From assembly GCA_905221615.1 (NCBI GenBank), contig CAJNDT010004624.1:496001-560000 (forward strand): 64,000 nt of DNA, given 5' to 3'. Within the stretch, counting starts at the first letter, position 1, and each line of letters starts with the position of its first letter. Origin of the DNA: Symbiodinium sp. CCMP2592 (taxonomy: Eukaryota; Sar; Dinophyceae; Suessiales; Symbiodiniaceae). The notes under the pieces are model-generated. The model was not told where the DNA came from. It did not search any database and was given only the letters and a program-made list of their open reading frames with translations. Made by a program: the position numbers and the translations under genes. This document shows, in pieces, positions 1-12,545 of this stretch.

Positions 1-502
1 TACGAGTGTGATCTGGTGCCGTAATCCGTAAGGTGTTTCCTCCGACTCAAGTTCTACACCAGGGCTTCAACGAGCTAAAGCTCATGCAAGCTCCATGTGC
101 AAAGTTCTGTTAGGTTGATGACAACATATCTGCCCGGACTGAGTCCCCACTCCCCACGGAGTTCAGAAATTGAGTTGGTTTTCGCCGATGCGCGCAAAAT
201 CTTGCTTGCTGCAAGCCAGAAAGCCGAGGGACCACGGCACCTGCCCCGATTGGGACCTTAACCTCCGGGGCCATCCGGGGCCGAGCTGTCAAAGCCAGGT
301 CGGAGACATGGGTGAATCCATGGCCACAAGCCCTGGACATGCCAGGCCCTGGATTTTTCCGGCTCGTGAGAAGGGTTTTCAGACACGGCAAGTTCCAAGA
401 TGCGCCTAAAACGAAAGAGGGAAGGAGAGAGGGTGTCACCCCCAGCCCCGCATCAGACCCGGTGCGCAGCAGTGGGTCCCGCATCCGCATGCCGGGAGAT
501 AG

Positions 503-917
503 AGAGAGAGAGAGAGAGAGAGAGGGGCCCACTCTAGTCAGGAAAGACCCCGTTGCCAGCCACTCCATAACACAGGGGGTGAGCTGCGCGGGCCTAAGGC
601 CTGGGGGGCGCGCGCGCGACCCCTACGCCCTGCAGAAAGAAAGAAAGAAAGAAAGAGAGTGGGCCTTTGCGGCCGGGGGGGCTTCCAACCCTTCATGCCG
701 CGAAGAAAGAGAGAGAGAGAGAGAGAGGCCCACTCTAGTCAGGAAAGACCCCGTTGCCAGCCACTCCATAACACAGGGGGTGAGCTGGGCGGGCCTAAGG
801 CCTGGGGGGCGCGCGCGCCCTGCAGAAAGAAAGAAAGAAAGAGAGTGGGCCTTTGCGGCCGTGGGGGCTTCCAACCCTTCATGCCGCGAAGAAGAAGAGA
901 GAGAGAGAGAGAGAGAG
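503..917. repeat. Two tandem copies of a ~201-bp GA-flanked repeat
   Basis: Each copy starts with a (GA)n run and then a core beginning ACTCTAGTCAGGAAAG (at 531 and again at 732, so the period is 201 bp). The core continues through ATAACACAGGGGG, a GGCC-rich GC block with a GCGCGCGC run, a (GAAA)n run and a GGGCCTTTGCGGCC palindrome, and ends at another (GA)n run. The two copies are nearly identical apart from a short indel near 620. Open frames across it come from the repeat and show no protein-like composition. A diverged relative lies at 5335-5530. The family is not one I can name. Confidence 0.85.
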
Positions 918-1147
918 CGAGCAAGTCCTGATCGTGTTTGTGTGTGTATTTATAAGATATCGTGTCTTGCTCATGATGTGACTGGGTTGTTTTCTACCCC
1001 TCTATTGAATTCTAAGTACTCGCAGCGGTGCCTTCGCAATCGGGCCTGTCACTGATGGGTCCTCGCTGCAGCTAGGCTGCTCAGTCTTTAGCTGGGAAGA
1101 CTCTTGGATGGCACGGAAGCTGACATAATTTCGTGCCGATTTCCTAG

Positions 1148-1188
1148 ACTATTTTCGGGGCTCCTTATGATAATTATGGTATAACGGG
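1148..1188 (+). repeat. Dispersed ~40-bp motif, copy 1
   Basis: The block reads ACTATTTTCGGGGCTCCTTA and continues TGATAATTATGGTATAAC. Recognisable relatives occur at 4971-5002 (reverse), 7330-7368 (reverse), 38007-38044 (forward) and, in part, 17097-17125. It probably marks one end of a small mobile element, but no second end was found here. Confidence 0.5.
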
Positions 1189-1219
1189 CCGCAAACCTTA
1201 TTCTAAGTATAAATGCCAG

Positions 1220-1283
1220 GAAGTGCGCGCTGCGTGCGCCTGGCCTGTGGTGCTAAGCACACGCTCTTCCTCACAGCAACCGG
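1220..1283 (+). CDS. Orphan exon with an RCC1-type half repeat
   Basis: The frame entered after GCCAG|GA encodes VRLACGAKHTLFLTATG. This matches the second half of an RCC1 propeller blade (V-x-x-x-A-C-G-x-x-H-T-x-x-L-T-x-x-G). The segment is bounded by an AG|G acceptor and a GC donor (gcagct), the same splice style as the well-resolved genes in this window. RCC1 repeats form seven-bladed beta-propellers used in nucleotide exchange or protein scaffolding. No other blade could be recognised within several kilobases on either side, so this is either a remnant or one exon of a gene with very long introns. Assignment rests on a single half repeat. Confidence 0.4.
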
Positions 1284-4200
1284 GCAGCTGCCGGAGCCTT
1301 ATCCGAAGTCACATTTGGAAGCTTCTTTCAAGTCTAGGTTTAGACAGGTGTGGATTCTAGACAATGGCTTTTCGTCCTGTTATCGACTCTTCGCTTCAAG
1401 ACCGCGGTAGTAGGCTTTCTGACCTTTAAGTCCAATTTCATTGCTCGAAGAATGCTTTGTACCCTTAGTTCTGTGAGCCTTTCACCCATGGCCGAGATAC
1501 GGCTGCGGACAGAACGCGTCTTCCCTGCATGATTGAGCTGTTTCCCACCAGGCCTTGGTAGCCTTCGCAGGGACAGGGAACTGCAAACTGCCGACGTCTT
1601 TTTGCGATCGAATGCAAGACTTTCCCAAGAGCTGCAAGGCAGCGACAGCTCAGCAGTGCTGTGTCTGGCTGCGTGACCACCACGGAGCTTCCTTTCAGCC
1701 TGGGCTCTCAGGATGTGTCGGGAGTGTGCCATGGCTTTCGTAAACTCACAAATGAGTGTGTTTAGTTTTCGGCCTGCCAGACTGACTGGCTTGAGAACTT
1801 GCTCCCAATAGCCTTGTAACCGCAACCTTCGAAATGGCCCCAAAGCTCAGCCGACACGAAGCCATGCTTGCCCGGTGCGCGCGTGCAAGTCGAAACAGCA
1901 GCGTGAGGCCACGAAAACGGCCTGCCGGTCGATATCTTCTGCCACCCCAGTCTGAACGTTTCAGTGGTGCTGACCAAGGAGAACAGGTGCATGCCCCGGG
2001 CGGGTTCCCTCTTTTTCTAGATTGAGGGGCCCCTGTGTTTCTCTTCAGGCCTCCAGTTGGGATCTCTGTGATTTCCAGTCCGGTCGGGGCTTGCGGGTTG
2101 CCTTTTAGGCTCCTTGTGGTGCATGGGTCAATCTTACTGCCCTGTCAGGTTCTTCATCTGCGGCGAAGCCGGCAGTCTTTTTCACACAGCCGGGCTGATT
2201 GAGCATTTCCTGCCATACGACAGGCTTGGCACGGGTTGCAGGTTGCCGAGAGTGCGCAATGTGTCTTGCTGCACTGGTAAGCGCAGTATAGACGCAGGCA
2301 GACACACGAACTGTTGCGCAGCCCATGTCGATGGTGCCGCGTGGAGGGATGCGATCATGATCGAGAACCGCATCGTGTGCATGAAGCACAGCACTAGCCA
2401 GGCCGCTTTGGATTTTGCGGGTCACTTGCACCGTTGAGCGAGACATGTTCTTCGACGGTTTGGAAGACTCGCTTTGCCTATTGAAGGTGTACATACCGGG
2501 GTTCAACGATCCCAAGGCGCGGTGCCTGCGTGACAGAGTAGACTCGGGGAACTCCCGGGAGTCGTGGACTTTGGACTTCTGGAGGGCTCTGGTTTGGAGC
2601 TCAAGGCCAATGTAGAAACTTGGGTAAGTCCGCAAAGCCCTTTGCCTATGCTTCTCCGCTTGTAGTGATCCAGCATAATACAAACCTATCTGTTTTTTAA
2701 GCACGACAGGGAGAATTCGGGAACATGCTCAATCAACAGAGTTGATCGGAATGCCGCAAATGCGAGCTGAATTTCCGTGTCGGCACGCGGAGGTCGGCAC
2801 AGTTGAGCTGGTTGCAGCGCAGGAGGCCGCCAAATTCTCGGACCGACTGTCTGTGAATATCGACCCATGGTTTCGCGGCGGGTCTTCAAGGGGCCGTGGT
2901 TTTGAGGTCTCAGGGACCCCGTGCGTCCCCAGCCGGCACCACGACAAGCACTGCCAGATACTGCCAAAGAGAGGAGCCACGCCCATAATGGTAACAACGA
3001 AAATCAGCAAAGTGCACTTCTAAAAATGGCAGAGATATCCAGATCAGACGTCGAGTACTACTAGTGCTAGCGAAATCCAGTGCAGAGGAGTGCAAACAGG
3101 CATGAAGTCAGAAACCAGTGAAGCTGTCCGCCCTCCTCGGGCCCACACCCGACAGGCCGAGGAGCCCGAACCCGATGGAGCAAGAGCCCCAGCTTCCCAG
3201 CCCGCTGCGCTCTTCGTCGGTTCAGGATGTGCCGGGCGAAGGTTGGGGCCAGGACGACGAGACTGAAAGCCTAGGGCCCCTAGGCCCTACGCCTGCCAGA
3301 GCTCCCCGCACAGACGGATGCACACAAAGATACACGTAGCTTCCACAGCTTCCGTGTGTCCTGTAGGGATCTTGCCATGCAGAGCAGCCAAGGGAGGACT
3401 CGGGTTGTCATCGTGTGCTGTGGCAGTAGCTGGAGCTTTCCAAGACTGTGTCAAGACGTCTTTGCGTCGCACTCTCCGCCTGGAGAAAAGGCAGCACTTC
3501 AAATCTCAGCTATGTATCGCGGCCATGCTTGCAAGCGCCACATTGTACTTCACCACAACGGTCACACAAAACCTGCTCCCAGAAAGCTGCGATTGTCCCA
3601 TTCCGTCGAACCGAGGCTTATGCTTGTCGGCTGCTGGAACGGCATTTAGCCGTGGACAGCCTGCGGCGCTTGACTCATCAAGCACTGGAGGCGGCCTCCA
3701 GCAAGAGTGCGGCAATAGCGCGGCAGTAGATACTATATAGTCTGACGAGTAGACTCTCAATACCGGCAATGATAGTGATAATCGCAGCTGCGTAACAAAC
3801 TGTTACTCATGAAGCCGGCTACAGCAGCAGACCGTCAGAAGCACCTTGCGTAACAGGAGGTAGTGAGCTTATGGAACACTTCCGGGGGCTTCCAATGTGG
3901 TCAAGCAAGGTAATCTGCAATCTGCCCACTGGACAGACGGTCCACAGCGCAACTGTGAAGAGCCGCCGCACCTCCCCGCCGACTTTGATCTTTGACTTCT
4001 ATACACTTCCCCCATTCGGACTTCAGTTGTTCAATATCACTCGCTTCGTGCGGCCTTTGCCGGGAGTCGAGATTCTCCTGGCCGAAGGAATCTCCAAACA
4101 AGATGTGCTGTAAAATAGATGTAGAGCGAAGCGACAGCTTTGACAACGAAGAAATTGGTAAGTTGCAGAAGCCTCGGATCGACCCGGCTTCAACCCAACT

Positions 4201-4970
4201 CATGATGGTTCCAGGGGGGCTCTTTGACACCACAAGATGTGATCAAGGAGTACGCCGGCCGGGGTCCCAGAATTCGCAGAGAAGGATTCGAAAAAGCTTC
4301 ATGCCTGCCACGTAGCCCGGAGTCAGCGCCAGAAAAGTTTGAATACTTCGGACTTGGTTTTGGTCTAGGCTTCGATTTCTCTTTCTTTACAGGCAGCCCT
4401 CGTCAGTCGTGTGCCTAAACTATCTCAAACTCCTTGTTTCACAACATGTCTTGTCAGACTTGTGCGCAGGTGGGTCTGCGGGGCCCAGCCCCGGGGTGGT
4501 AGACGCAGCCAAGGCTTGTCAAAACTCTGGCTTTTGGGCTTGGAGCTTGAGGGAAGAACCAGCCCTTTCGAGACAAGAAGGGTTGAGGGCTTAGGGGTTT
4601 GCATTCGGGTTGTGCTGGCTTCGTTCTCGGAGGTTTGATGCTGGTATGTGAGGCTCGACCGCGCTGGTTTTTGTTTTGTCTCTGTAAATGCATGTTGGCT
4701 TCGTTGCTCTCAGTTTTGTGACTCGACCAACACTGTCAGTTTCAATGGCTCAGACCAAAATTCTCAACGCAAAAAGCGTGAGCCCTGCAGCATCATGAAC
4801 AGAGCTTTCCTTAGGTTCCTTCACGACACCTCTCTGAAGATGTGTCCTAATGTGGAGCTCGAGAGACTGCGTCTCGAGGTTCCGGATATTCATATTGTTG
4901 CCAAAAGTGGCCCAACTCGGATGTTGGAAGCTGACATCTCGGGGCCTTGAGGTTTTGGGGGCCCATGTGG
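1284..4970. other. No gene recognised
   Basis: Open frames up to 199 codons exist on both strands (for example 2105-2704 reverse and 3318-3740 forward), but none shows a known motif, consistent codon bias or plausible splice partners. Composition is mixed and mostly non-repetitive. Small diverged exons of the RCC1-like gene could be hidden here. Confidence 0.5.
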
Positions 4971-5002
4971 CGCAACTTATCATAAGGAATCCCCAAAATA
5001 GT
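4971..5002 (-). repeat. Dispersed ~40-bp motif, copy 2
   Basis: Read on the reverse strand this gives ACTATTTTGGGGATTCCTTA followed by TGATAAG, which matches the block at 1148-1188 with few changes. Sequence on both sides is unrelated between the two copies. Confidence 0.5.
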
Positions 5003-5334
5003 ATTGGCAATTGTTCGGGCCCCTATACTACTTCCTCACAGTTGGCGTTTCTGGCCACTTCACTTGCGATGGCGGCGCGGCCAGCCGGACCTCCCGAGTC
5101 CTACCAATGGGAACCTTGATCGCTTGTGCTTGGGACGGCCGTCGGGTTCCCTAAGTTAGAGGAACTCGAGACCTCAAGAAGCCCTGAGGTACCAAAAAAT
5201 CCAACAAGCTGCTGCGAACAGCGGTAGTGTGTGTCGATATTTCGGTATCTCGAGATTCAATGCATTTTGTGCCGAAAGTGTTGCTGCTCCGACATCTCTA
5301 CGGGATTTCACCTGTACCGAATTGCAGGCAGGGA

Positions 5335-5530
5335 GTGAGGGAGGGAGAGAGAGAGAGAGAGGCTTGCCCTGGTAATCTAGAGTCCAAATATACACCTTCT
5401 GCACATAGGGGGACTCACTGTGTTGTCACACCCTTCCACAAGCCCCATAACACATGGGGGGCCTATGAGGCCGGGGGGCTTAACACGCTCCCCAAGCCCT
5501 GCGGAAGAAGAGGCTTGTCGCCCACATGAA
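5335..5530. repeat. Third, diverged copy of the GA-flanked repeat
   Basis: A GA run at about 5345-5360 is followed by a segment with the shared signature CCCATAACACATGGGGGGCC, then TGAGGCC, GGGGGGC and CCCTGCGGAAGAAGAG. This is the same order as in the tandem pair at 503-917. A possible fourth, weak relative ends near 33840-33911 (GGCCACAGGGG, then CTCAAGCCCC and an AGAAGAAG tail). Confidence 0.55.
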
Positions 5531-5784
5531 ATTGTCCCGTGAGATGCGGATGACCTGAGTGAGACCTGAGGAGCTCTGGTTCTGCGTTATGGTTTAGGAG
5601 GGGTGGGGGCGGGGGTCATGCAGGCTCATTCAGGGGAGCGCACTCACACCCCCGAAGGGGACGGAGCCTCATGGGGCCAGGGATCCTTCCCAGCCTTCCC
5701 CATACCCCGAGCAAGAGAGAACTGCCGGAGCCTCACCCTCCAAGGCAAAGCAAAGAGACCTGCAGACAGATACATGGGCATACT
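5531..5784. other. No gene recognised
   Basis: GC-rich, with G runs near 5600-5620 and no motif-bearing frame. It separates the GA-flanked repeat from the hairpin element at 5785. Confidence 0.4.
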
Positions 5785-5881
5785 GTTGATGATATAAATC
5801 CTGCATTACCCACAATAAGGAACATGCCATCATTCCCATAGTTTAGGGTCCTTAAGGTAATGCAGGATTTATCTCATCAAC
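5785..5881. mobile_element. 97-bp hairpin (MITE-like) element
   Basis: Two 26-bp arms (5785-5810 and 5856-5881) are inverted copies with 25 of 26 positions matching. They begin GTTGATGA and end CCTGCATTACC on the left arm. The 45-bp loop contains a GGGTCCTTA motif. The size and near-perfect symmetry fit a short non-autonomous inverted-repeat element. No clear target-site duplication is visible, so this could instead be a stable structured repeat. Confidence 0.7.
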
Positions 5882-7329
5882 CGTAGATCGTTACATTCGA
5901 GAGACGAGCTGAGCAGCTAAGGAAGCTGAGATCGAGGGTGCAGCGACGAGCTTTGCCGCTTGGTTGCAGTGCCGAAGGCCTCGGAAGGCTTCATGTCGGC
6001 GATTATGACACTAGCGACGACAACGACAATCGTGACGTTGAGATATAAATGATAGGCATGATCGTCAACATGATGGTGATGATGGGGATGATGATGACGA
6101 GGCGGAGGAGGAGGATCATAATTGTCGTCAAAATCCGCAATTGCCCGGTGTCAGATGGCATCCCACGGACCTCAAGTTTCCAGCCGTTCAAGGCTGACTG
6201 CTCTTGGGGTTCGCTCGTATGAGACTCTTGTACCGGGCTGCTGAGGTTGAAGGCAGAGAGAGTATTCGTCCCAATCCGAAATGGGCCAAGCCCCTGAAAG
6301 CTGAGGTCATTACCGACTATGGCCGGGTTGCCCAGGAGACCAGGCTGTGAGGTGCCGAGGCGAGTTCTCTGGTTCAGGCCGTCGAAATCGGAAGTTTCTC
6401 CGTCTTATCCTGGGGCAGCGAAGGGTCATTTTGAAAGAAACAGGTTCCTGCATGCTGGTAAATCCACAAGTCTACACCCCAGGGTGCCAAGCACGAATCC
6501 GTTCTCTCCGATCAGCCACATTGTGTTTCTTGTCGATCTCTAGATCTTGAAAGCACGTGCGAGGCTCGGAGCTGTTTTTCTTGATCACGCAGAATGCCAA
6601 GATTGGTTCGCTCATTCAGGAGCCCGCTTGCACTTCGTAGTGCTGGGGCTTCGTTGCTTGAATTCGGGGTTCCAGGGCAGAGGTTCAGCAGTTTATTTAC
6701 TGGCCTGAAGTGACGCAGGGATTAGATGTCAGACCTTTCGCGATTTCAGCATACCTAAGGGCGTCTCATTGGGGTCCACTGGACGCCATGGATTCGTTGC
6801 AGGCAACCCTAGCATGACACCAGTCCAAGACGAGGCCCGAATGCATCCCTAAACATCGACAAACAAATCACTCGCAGCGCTAAACTCGTCCCGATATTTC
6901 TGCTCAACCCCCTCATGTGGGAAGATAACCCAGGCCGTCATCGAGTTTTGAAACCCACGATTCGGTCTCAGCCACGTAGAAAAAAGAGCACGTGAGCTTG
7001 AGCTTTCGAGTGTCGCGAAGGCCACAGCCTCTGCGCCGAACTCCGGCGACACGGCAGACTTAGGAGGCACATCGAGAGACCGCTCACACGGATTTCTGCT
7101 GCTTTCTCGGATGCGCTTGCTTTAGGACGGAAGAGCTCTTTGCCGAAATGAGGTAAGGTTTGCCGGCACCGTCGTTTGTAGTTTGGGACTGTTGTGTGAG
7201 GCAGTATAACTTGCGACTGATCCCGAAAGTCTGAGCTTGGACCCAGCGACCTGATTTTAGCAGGTCTGGCCAGAGGTGAGCGCACCTATGACGTCCAGGT
7301 GCCTAGAATCCCAAAATCGCACTTCACTA

Positions 7330-7368
7330 CATAATACTATAGCTATAAGAAGGAGCCCCTAAAATTTG
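7330..7368 (-). repeat. Dispersed ~40-bp motif, copy 3
   Basis: On the reverse strand the block reads AAATTTTAGGGGCTCCTT, then CTTATAGCTATAGTATTATG. It matches the core of the copy at 1148-1188, including the trailing TAT-rich part. Confidence 0.5.
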
Positions 7369-8173
7369 TTTAGGCCCCCTACATTGCAGTAAGATGGGAG
7401 GAGCTTGTGCTCCCGGAGCCCACACCCTCGTGCGGCGAAGATCTTAGTGAAAATTTTGTTTTTAATGTCAAACACGCCCTACAAAGTAGGGATTGCGGTA
7501 ATAGATACACCTGTTCGCAGACCTGATTGTGAACATTTGGGCGCGGTTCAGGACAAGCCTTAGATAAGTCAAGGCAATTTAGGTGTAAATAATAGCTACG
7601 GTAAATATAGAGTTCAGGTTCCATATATGAGGTACTTGTCGCGAGACGGAGACAGAGATCAACACCCGATGCCAGTTAGAACAGCTCACGAAGAACCTGC
7701 AAGAAGTCGTTTTGACGAAGTGATTGGCCAGTTCCGCGAGCAGAGGCCCGTTCGCAAGATCTCGTACAGGGCTCCGCAAGCAGCTCGTCCCTTTCGCCGT
7801 CTTCTGTTTGGGAATGCATGGGGTGAGGCTGGATCAAGCATGGCCCACAGTGAGGAGGTCAGCGCGGAAGCGAAGTGGAAGAACATGGATGAGCATGTCA
7901 GCCAGGGTTCGAATGAAGCAGCGACGACACAAAGAATGCATCGCTTTAAACTCATCCCCGTCAACTGGTAGGCAACCCCACGTACATGGCTCCAAGGTTA
8001 ACTCGTATCTTGTAGTCTCTGATGAGAGAATCAAGAGTTGAGCAGAGAGTTTGTGTTGATAGTGATTCCAGTGATTCCAGATGCCCAGCTCAATGCTGCA
8101 AGGCATAGCAGCAGGGGCAGCAGTCGAGTCCCTGCGGAACAAGGCTTTAATTCTATACAAACGTGCTCAATTC

Positions 8174-8290
8174 TCAATCTCTCTCTCTCGCTCTCCCTAT
8201 CCCTCAACAGACAGAGAGACACCCAGACAGAGAGACAGAGCCAGCGGTTGACACCTGGACAGAGAGACAGACAGACAACAGACAGTCGAG
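8174..8290. repeat. Pyrimidine tract followed by GACAGA repeats
   Basis: A (TC)n run at the left switches to imperfect AGAGAGACAGAC repeats at the right. It is an ordinary compound microsatellite. Confidence 0.8.
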
Positions 8291-11200
8291 TCAGAACCAA
8301 CTGCAGGTTAGGTCCGGTTCATTGTAGGCATTGTGCTGCGAGGTGATCTTCGGAGATCGGCGGGCAGAGCATTACAGAGCCGCTCCACTCAGAGCTCAGA
8401 GGGCTTCGGCTCGAGGGGTTATCCGGAAAGGTTTGTGCAGGGCTCGGGTCTGTGGTTGAAAGATCACGGATACCTTCCACTTCGGAGACCTTTTGAACTT
8501 GCTGATTCAAATCTTTCCCGAACTGCAATGGCAGAGTTGAAGTTGCGAATGGTGAGGGGGTGTGGTAGGTAGGGTTTGAAGCAGAGGATATGGAGCGAAT
8601 CTCCGGGGGGTGGTGGTGCACGTTGCCTGGACACAATTCATTGTTTGCAATCAGATTGTCACCGAAGCCGCTTTCAACTTTATCCCTGCAATGCGGGCAT
8701 CGTCCTTTCTAGGTAGAAGGCAATATAGCATTCAAAACCTGCGGTTATTTGCAGGGTCCTGGACACTCAATACATCTAAGTACTGAGTAAGATTTCTATT
8801 TCAACACCTTGTCTCTCTGAGGGCGGCGCAGAGAGGAAGAAACGGACAAATTCTATGGGCAAACTTTCAACTCTTCTTTGCTGCTTAGGGTTCAGGTTCT
8901 GGGCCCTTGCAAACCGACAAAGAGCTCCGGCTATGAATGCACCCGCTCTTCGAATTGGAGCTTCTCGACCGAAGAGCATTCCCCGGAGCTCAGGCAATCG
9001 CACGGTCTCTCATCGAAGTGGTGGCGCAGAAATCTTCGAAGCCCATCCTATTAGGCCCCGGGGCGTTTGATCAACAGGTGACATCAGAAGCGACGCTCAA
9101 TAGCAAGCGGTTTCTTGTCAAAGTTGTGATCTTGCATATGTAGAACTTTGGAAATTCCTGCCGTGACCGGTCTGTCCTTTGTTATCGGCATGGTAGTTTT
9201 TTGCTGTTTCCTCATAGCCTGACAGAAGTCATGTCAGGGTGCACGCAGTGTTGCCGATTAGTGCGCAAGATCACCTGCTGCCAATGTGCGTCGCGATCAT
9301 TGCATGGCTCCACGACCCCAGTTGATGCCGGCCAGGCATCCAACTCAAGGAGCACAACGTCCAAGTCTTTAGGCCTTGGTTCCGGTAATTTTCTGTAAGC
9401 TTGCTTGGGCAGTGTGGTTGTGGGCATGTGCGGTGAGCTGCCCCTTGCGTGAGCGGTCGCAGTCGGAACCCGGCTGCAGCCATGTGTCCGGATTGCAGGA
9501 GACCAATGCACATGCTATGCTGACCAGGGCGATTCTGCAGCAGCTCCGCGACAAGGTCGGTCCTGTCGTGGCGGTAGAGGAGGCGCGCACAGACTTTTGT
9601 GTTGCTGTTGATGGCTGATCGTGCCCGTTCAGGTGTTGCCTGGTGCTGAGAGAAAGCCCCATCCAGACCCTGACCCCTTGTAGTCCTTGTGCGAGGTGGA
9701 TGAGTTCGCGGATTTTGAGGGGCGGGGCTCGTGACCTCGCTTGATGAAAAAGCGCGTGAAATCCCTCTATTAAGTGCTTGTGCATGCTTGCGGCTGCTCG
9801 GCAGGTCAGGTTTGCACAGCCAGACGTTAGCAGAGTCCAGGGCCGTCATAGGCTGATCTTGTCCCCCGGCTCGGAGACTGCCAGAGCTGAACCCGCAACC
9901 AAGACCCATAGTGCCAACCATTGCATGCAGGAGAGCCAAAGCCTATGCCATGAACAGAAACCGTCGTCGTTCGTAATGTCTGTTATCGGAGAAGCAAACA
10001 GGTCGGCAAACCACTTTGTGTTGTGCCGTGCCATGTTTTTTTGCAGCACGCTCTTGTAGTATCAGTGATATCTGTTCGAGTGTCATGCTATGTCACCTTG
10101 TCCTGTGTACATCATGAGTCTTATGTTTTATCACATGTAGAGCATCGCGCTGCTGCCAGGCTAAGAAGTTCGACTCGCCTACCTTCTCTGTGCATGCCGT
10201 CGCCTTTTCTGCAGAGCCTGTACTGTCGGGTTTCGGCTGAACCGAAGTGTGGCAGACAGGTGTAGCAGACTGCAGATCTTGGACGCTGGAGCGTAGCAAG
10301 CTGCGCTGCAGGTGGGCTTGGATACCATCAAGGTCCGCTCTCAGTACTTGTGGAGGCAGGTCTGCTGAGCTCGGGATCCAGTCGAGTTCATCCCAGAGTG
10401 AAGACGGTAGCGAACTCCGTGTCTCATGCGTGGTTTTGAAGCCTTCAGGCTTCTGGAGAGCCCTTGCAAGGGCAACGTCACCCGGCACGAGGACCGGCAT
10501 TTGAGCTCGTGGTCGGGCATAGGGCATCCCACTCGACTCCTGTTCAGCAACATGTTCGATCTGGCGTGCACCAACATCCTGACCCTGCACGCTGTTGCCT
10601 TACAACCTTTCGTGCTGAACAGTCGCACCTGGGGCTTTGCGTGGATGGCTAGCGGAGTTTCGCACACGCAAGAGAGGATGAGTAGGCATGAGCGTGTCAG
10701 TGCACATGCTGATAAATTCAAGCAGCAGAACCAGGACCGTGACGCTGCAAGCATGATTTGCTGTCAGGGGTGCTGTCAACTGAACCTCGACATACCAAGC
10801 CGCAGGTAATCTTTGTCTTAGGCACGTCATGGAACTGCAGTTAGGGATGCTGGAGCATCGAAGTGTGTTGTTGTAAGGACAACTAACTCAGTTCACACCA
10901 AACCTCGCCTGATGCGTCGAGTGCGAGTGCTAAAAAGTGCCTCCCTGGGTTTCTTTGCCCAGCTGTGTCACCTGGGAGGATGGTCGCTACACAGTGCGGA
11001 TACACAAGTACTCCTATGAGGCAAGCCGACCTGGGAACTGCCGGTTTCGTGTTGAAGCATCGTATAGTACTTGTGCAGCTCTTGAAGTCCATGCATCTCG
11101 TCACGTGAAGGAAACTCAGGGCCTGTTTAGGCATCGGAAGTTCTCTGCAGCTTTGTCCTTCGCCAGGCGCTGCTTGCGTATGGCCAATATCTCCACGAGG

Positions 11201-11689
11201 ATCGAGTGGACTGCAGGCGACCTTGCTGCCAAGCTTACTTTCGGAGTCTGTGGGAGTGCTGAATAAGCTGTTGACAGCCGACCCCGTGCCAATTCACGAG
11301 ACAGAGGCGGATTGGAGGTGGCAGCGACGAAGCAGCTGGCAGGTTTCATTGGAGTATTTGCTGGCCCCTGAACCCCGTATGCGAAGTAGGATGCAAAAAT
11401 CCAGGAGGCAAAAGCCAAGCTACAAAAGCCGTAGAAACCCAAAATTAAACAAGGATTGTCTGAAGTTGCGAACGCCGACATCCCCTTATGCTCTAACAGA
11501 CTGTAACATGCTAGAAGAAACTATAGACGAGATTCTGAATTCCGTTGTAATATACTAGAGAGCACAATACGACACCTATACCTATGTTAGGCCTCTACCT
11601 CTATCTGTATACCTCCACCTCCTCCTGCAGAGATCTATGACTTAAGTATGAAAGCTTTGGTTGTCATACTGTAACCATAAAATGAAAAG

Positions 11690-11860
11690 TTGTATATACT
11701 AGGGCATACTATGAAGCAGTATTTTATACTATAACATACTATACAGTGCTAGAGCAAGCTATCATATACGATAATAGTTTTTAGTTCAGGAAAGTATAGT
11801 ATAATGTAGTACAATGTACTATAGTATACTATCGTATACAAGAGTATATGTTATACCCTT
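11690..11860. repeat. AT-rich island with recurring TATACTA words
   Basis: The words ATACTATA, TATAGTATAC and close variants recur on both strands, giving several overlapping small palindromes. Similar islands lie at 12300-12385 and 31480-31612. Confidence 0.6.
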
Positions 11861-12487
11861 ATCCAAAAAAGAAGCAGTATTAGTATTAGGTACTTCTGCG
11901 CCTGCGATTTGAAGGCCTGAGGTGGCGGTGGAGCTCCTGGAGCTGGCAGAGGACGTATGGGAGCCCGTGCTATGTAGAGTACGGGACCCTTAACGCAGGT
12001 TAGGAATGCTAGGGTATTCTTCGTTGTGTCAGGTTGTAATACGTTACGTCCCAACAGCGTGAGCTCTGGGCTCTTCAGAAATTGAAAGGTTTGGCGCAGG
12101 TTGGGGCAAGACCCATGGCAGGTTCCGGGGCAGGTTCCGGGCAGCCACCCAAAAACAGCTCGAATCATAATCTTCTGTTCAACGCACGGCCGGGCATGGA
12201 CAACCCATCTATAGTTCTGTTAGCTTTTCTGGTGCTAATGTGAGCCCAACGAAAGCCATTCTGCTGTTCGGGATTCCAATGGGGTTGTCGTAGACACTAT
12301 GTTACGGATAATATCGTTCCGTATATTCCAGTATGCTTTTGTATGTGACGTGTATTACAGCATGTCATAGTATGTTATCGTAGGGCAGAGGGAATATTGG
12401 AAGACACTCCTCGATGCGGAGCGGAGCATGTGGAGGAGAGCGCTGCAAGATAACTTCCTGGACGTGTATTTGCCTGGTTAAATAGTG

Positions 12488-12545
12488 CATGGATGGATGG
12501 ACGGATGGATAGATGCTTGGACGTCTGGGTGTATGCATGTATGCA
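12488..12545. repeat. GGAT-rich short tandem repeat
   Basis: Imperfect (GGAT)n followed by TGGACG and TGTATGCA words. It is a minor microsatellite. Confidence 0.7.

Noticed and set aside
9271-10754. Cluster of long reverse-strand frames considered as a decayed retrotransposon
   Set aside because: No reverse transcriptase, integrase or protease motif could be read in any frame.
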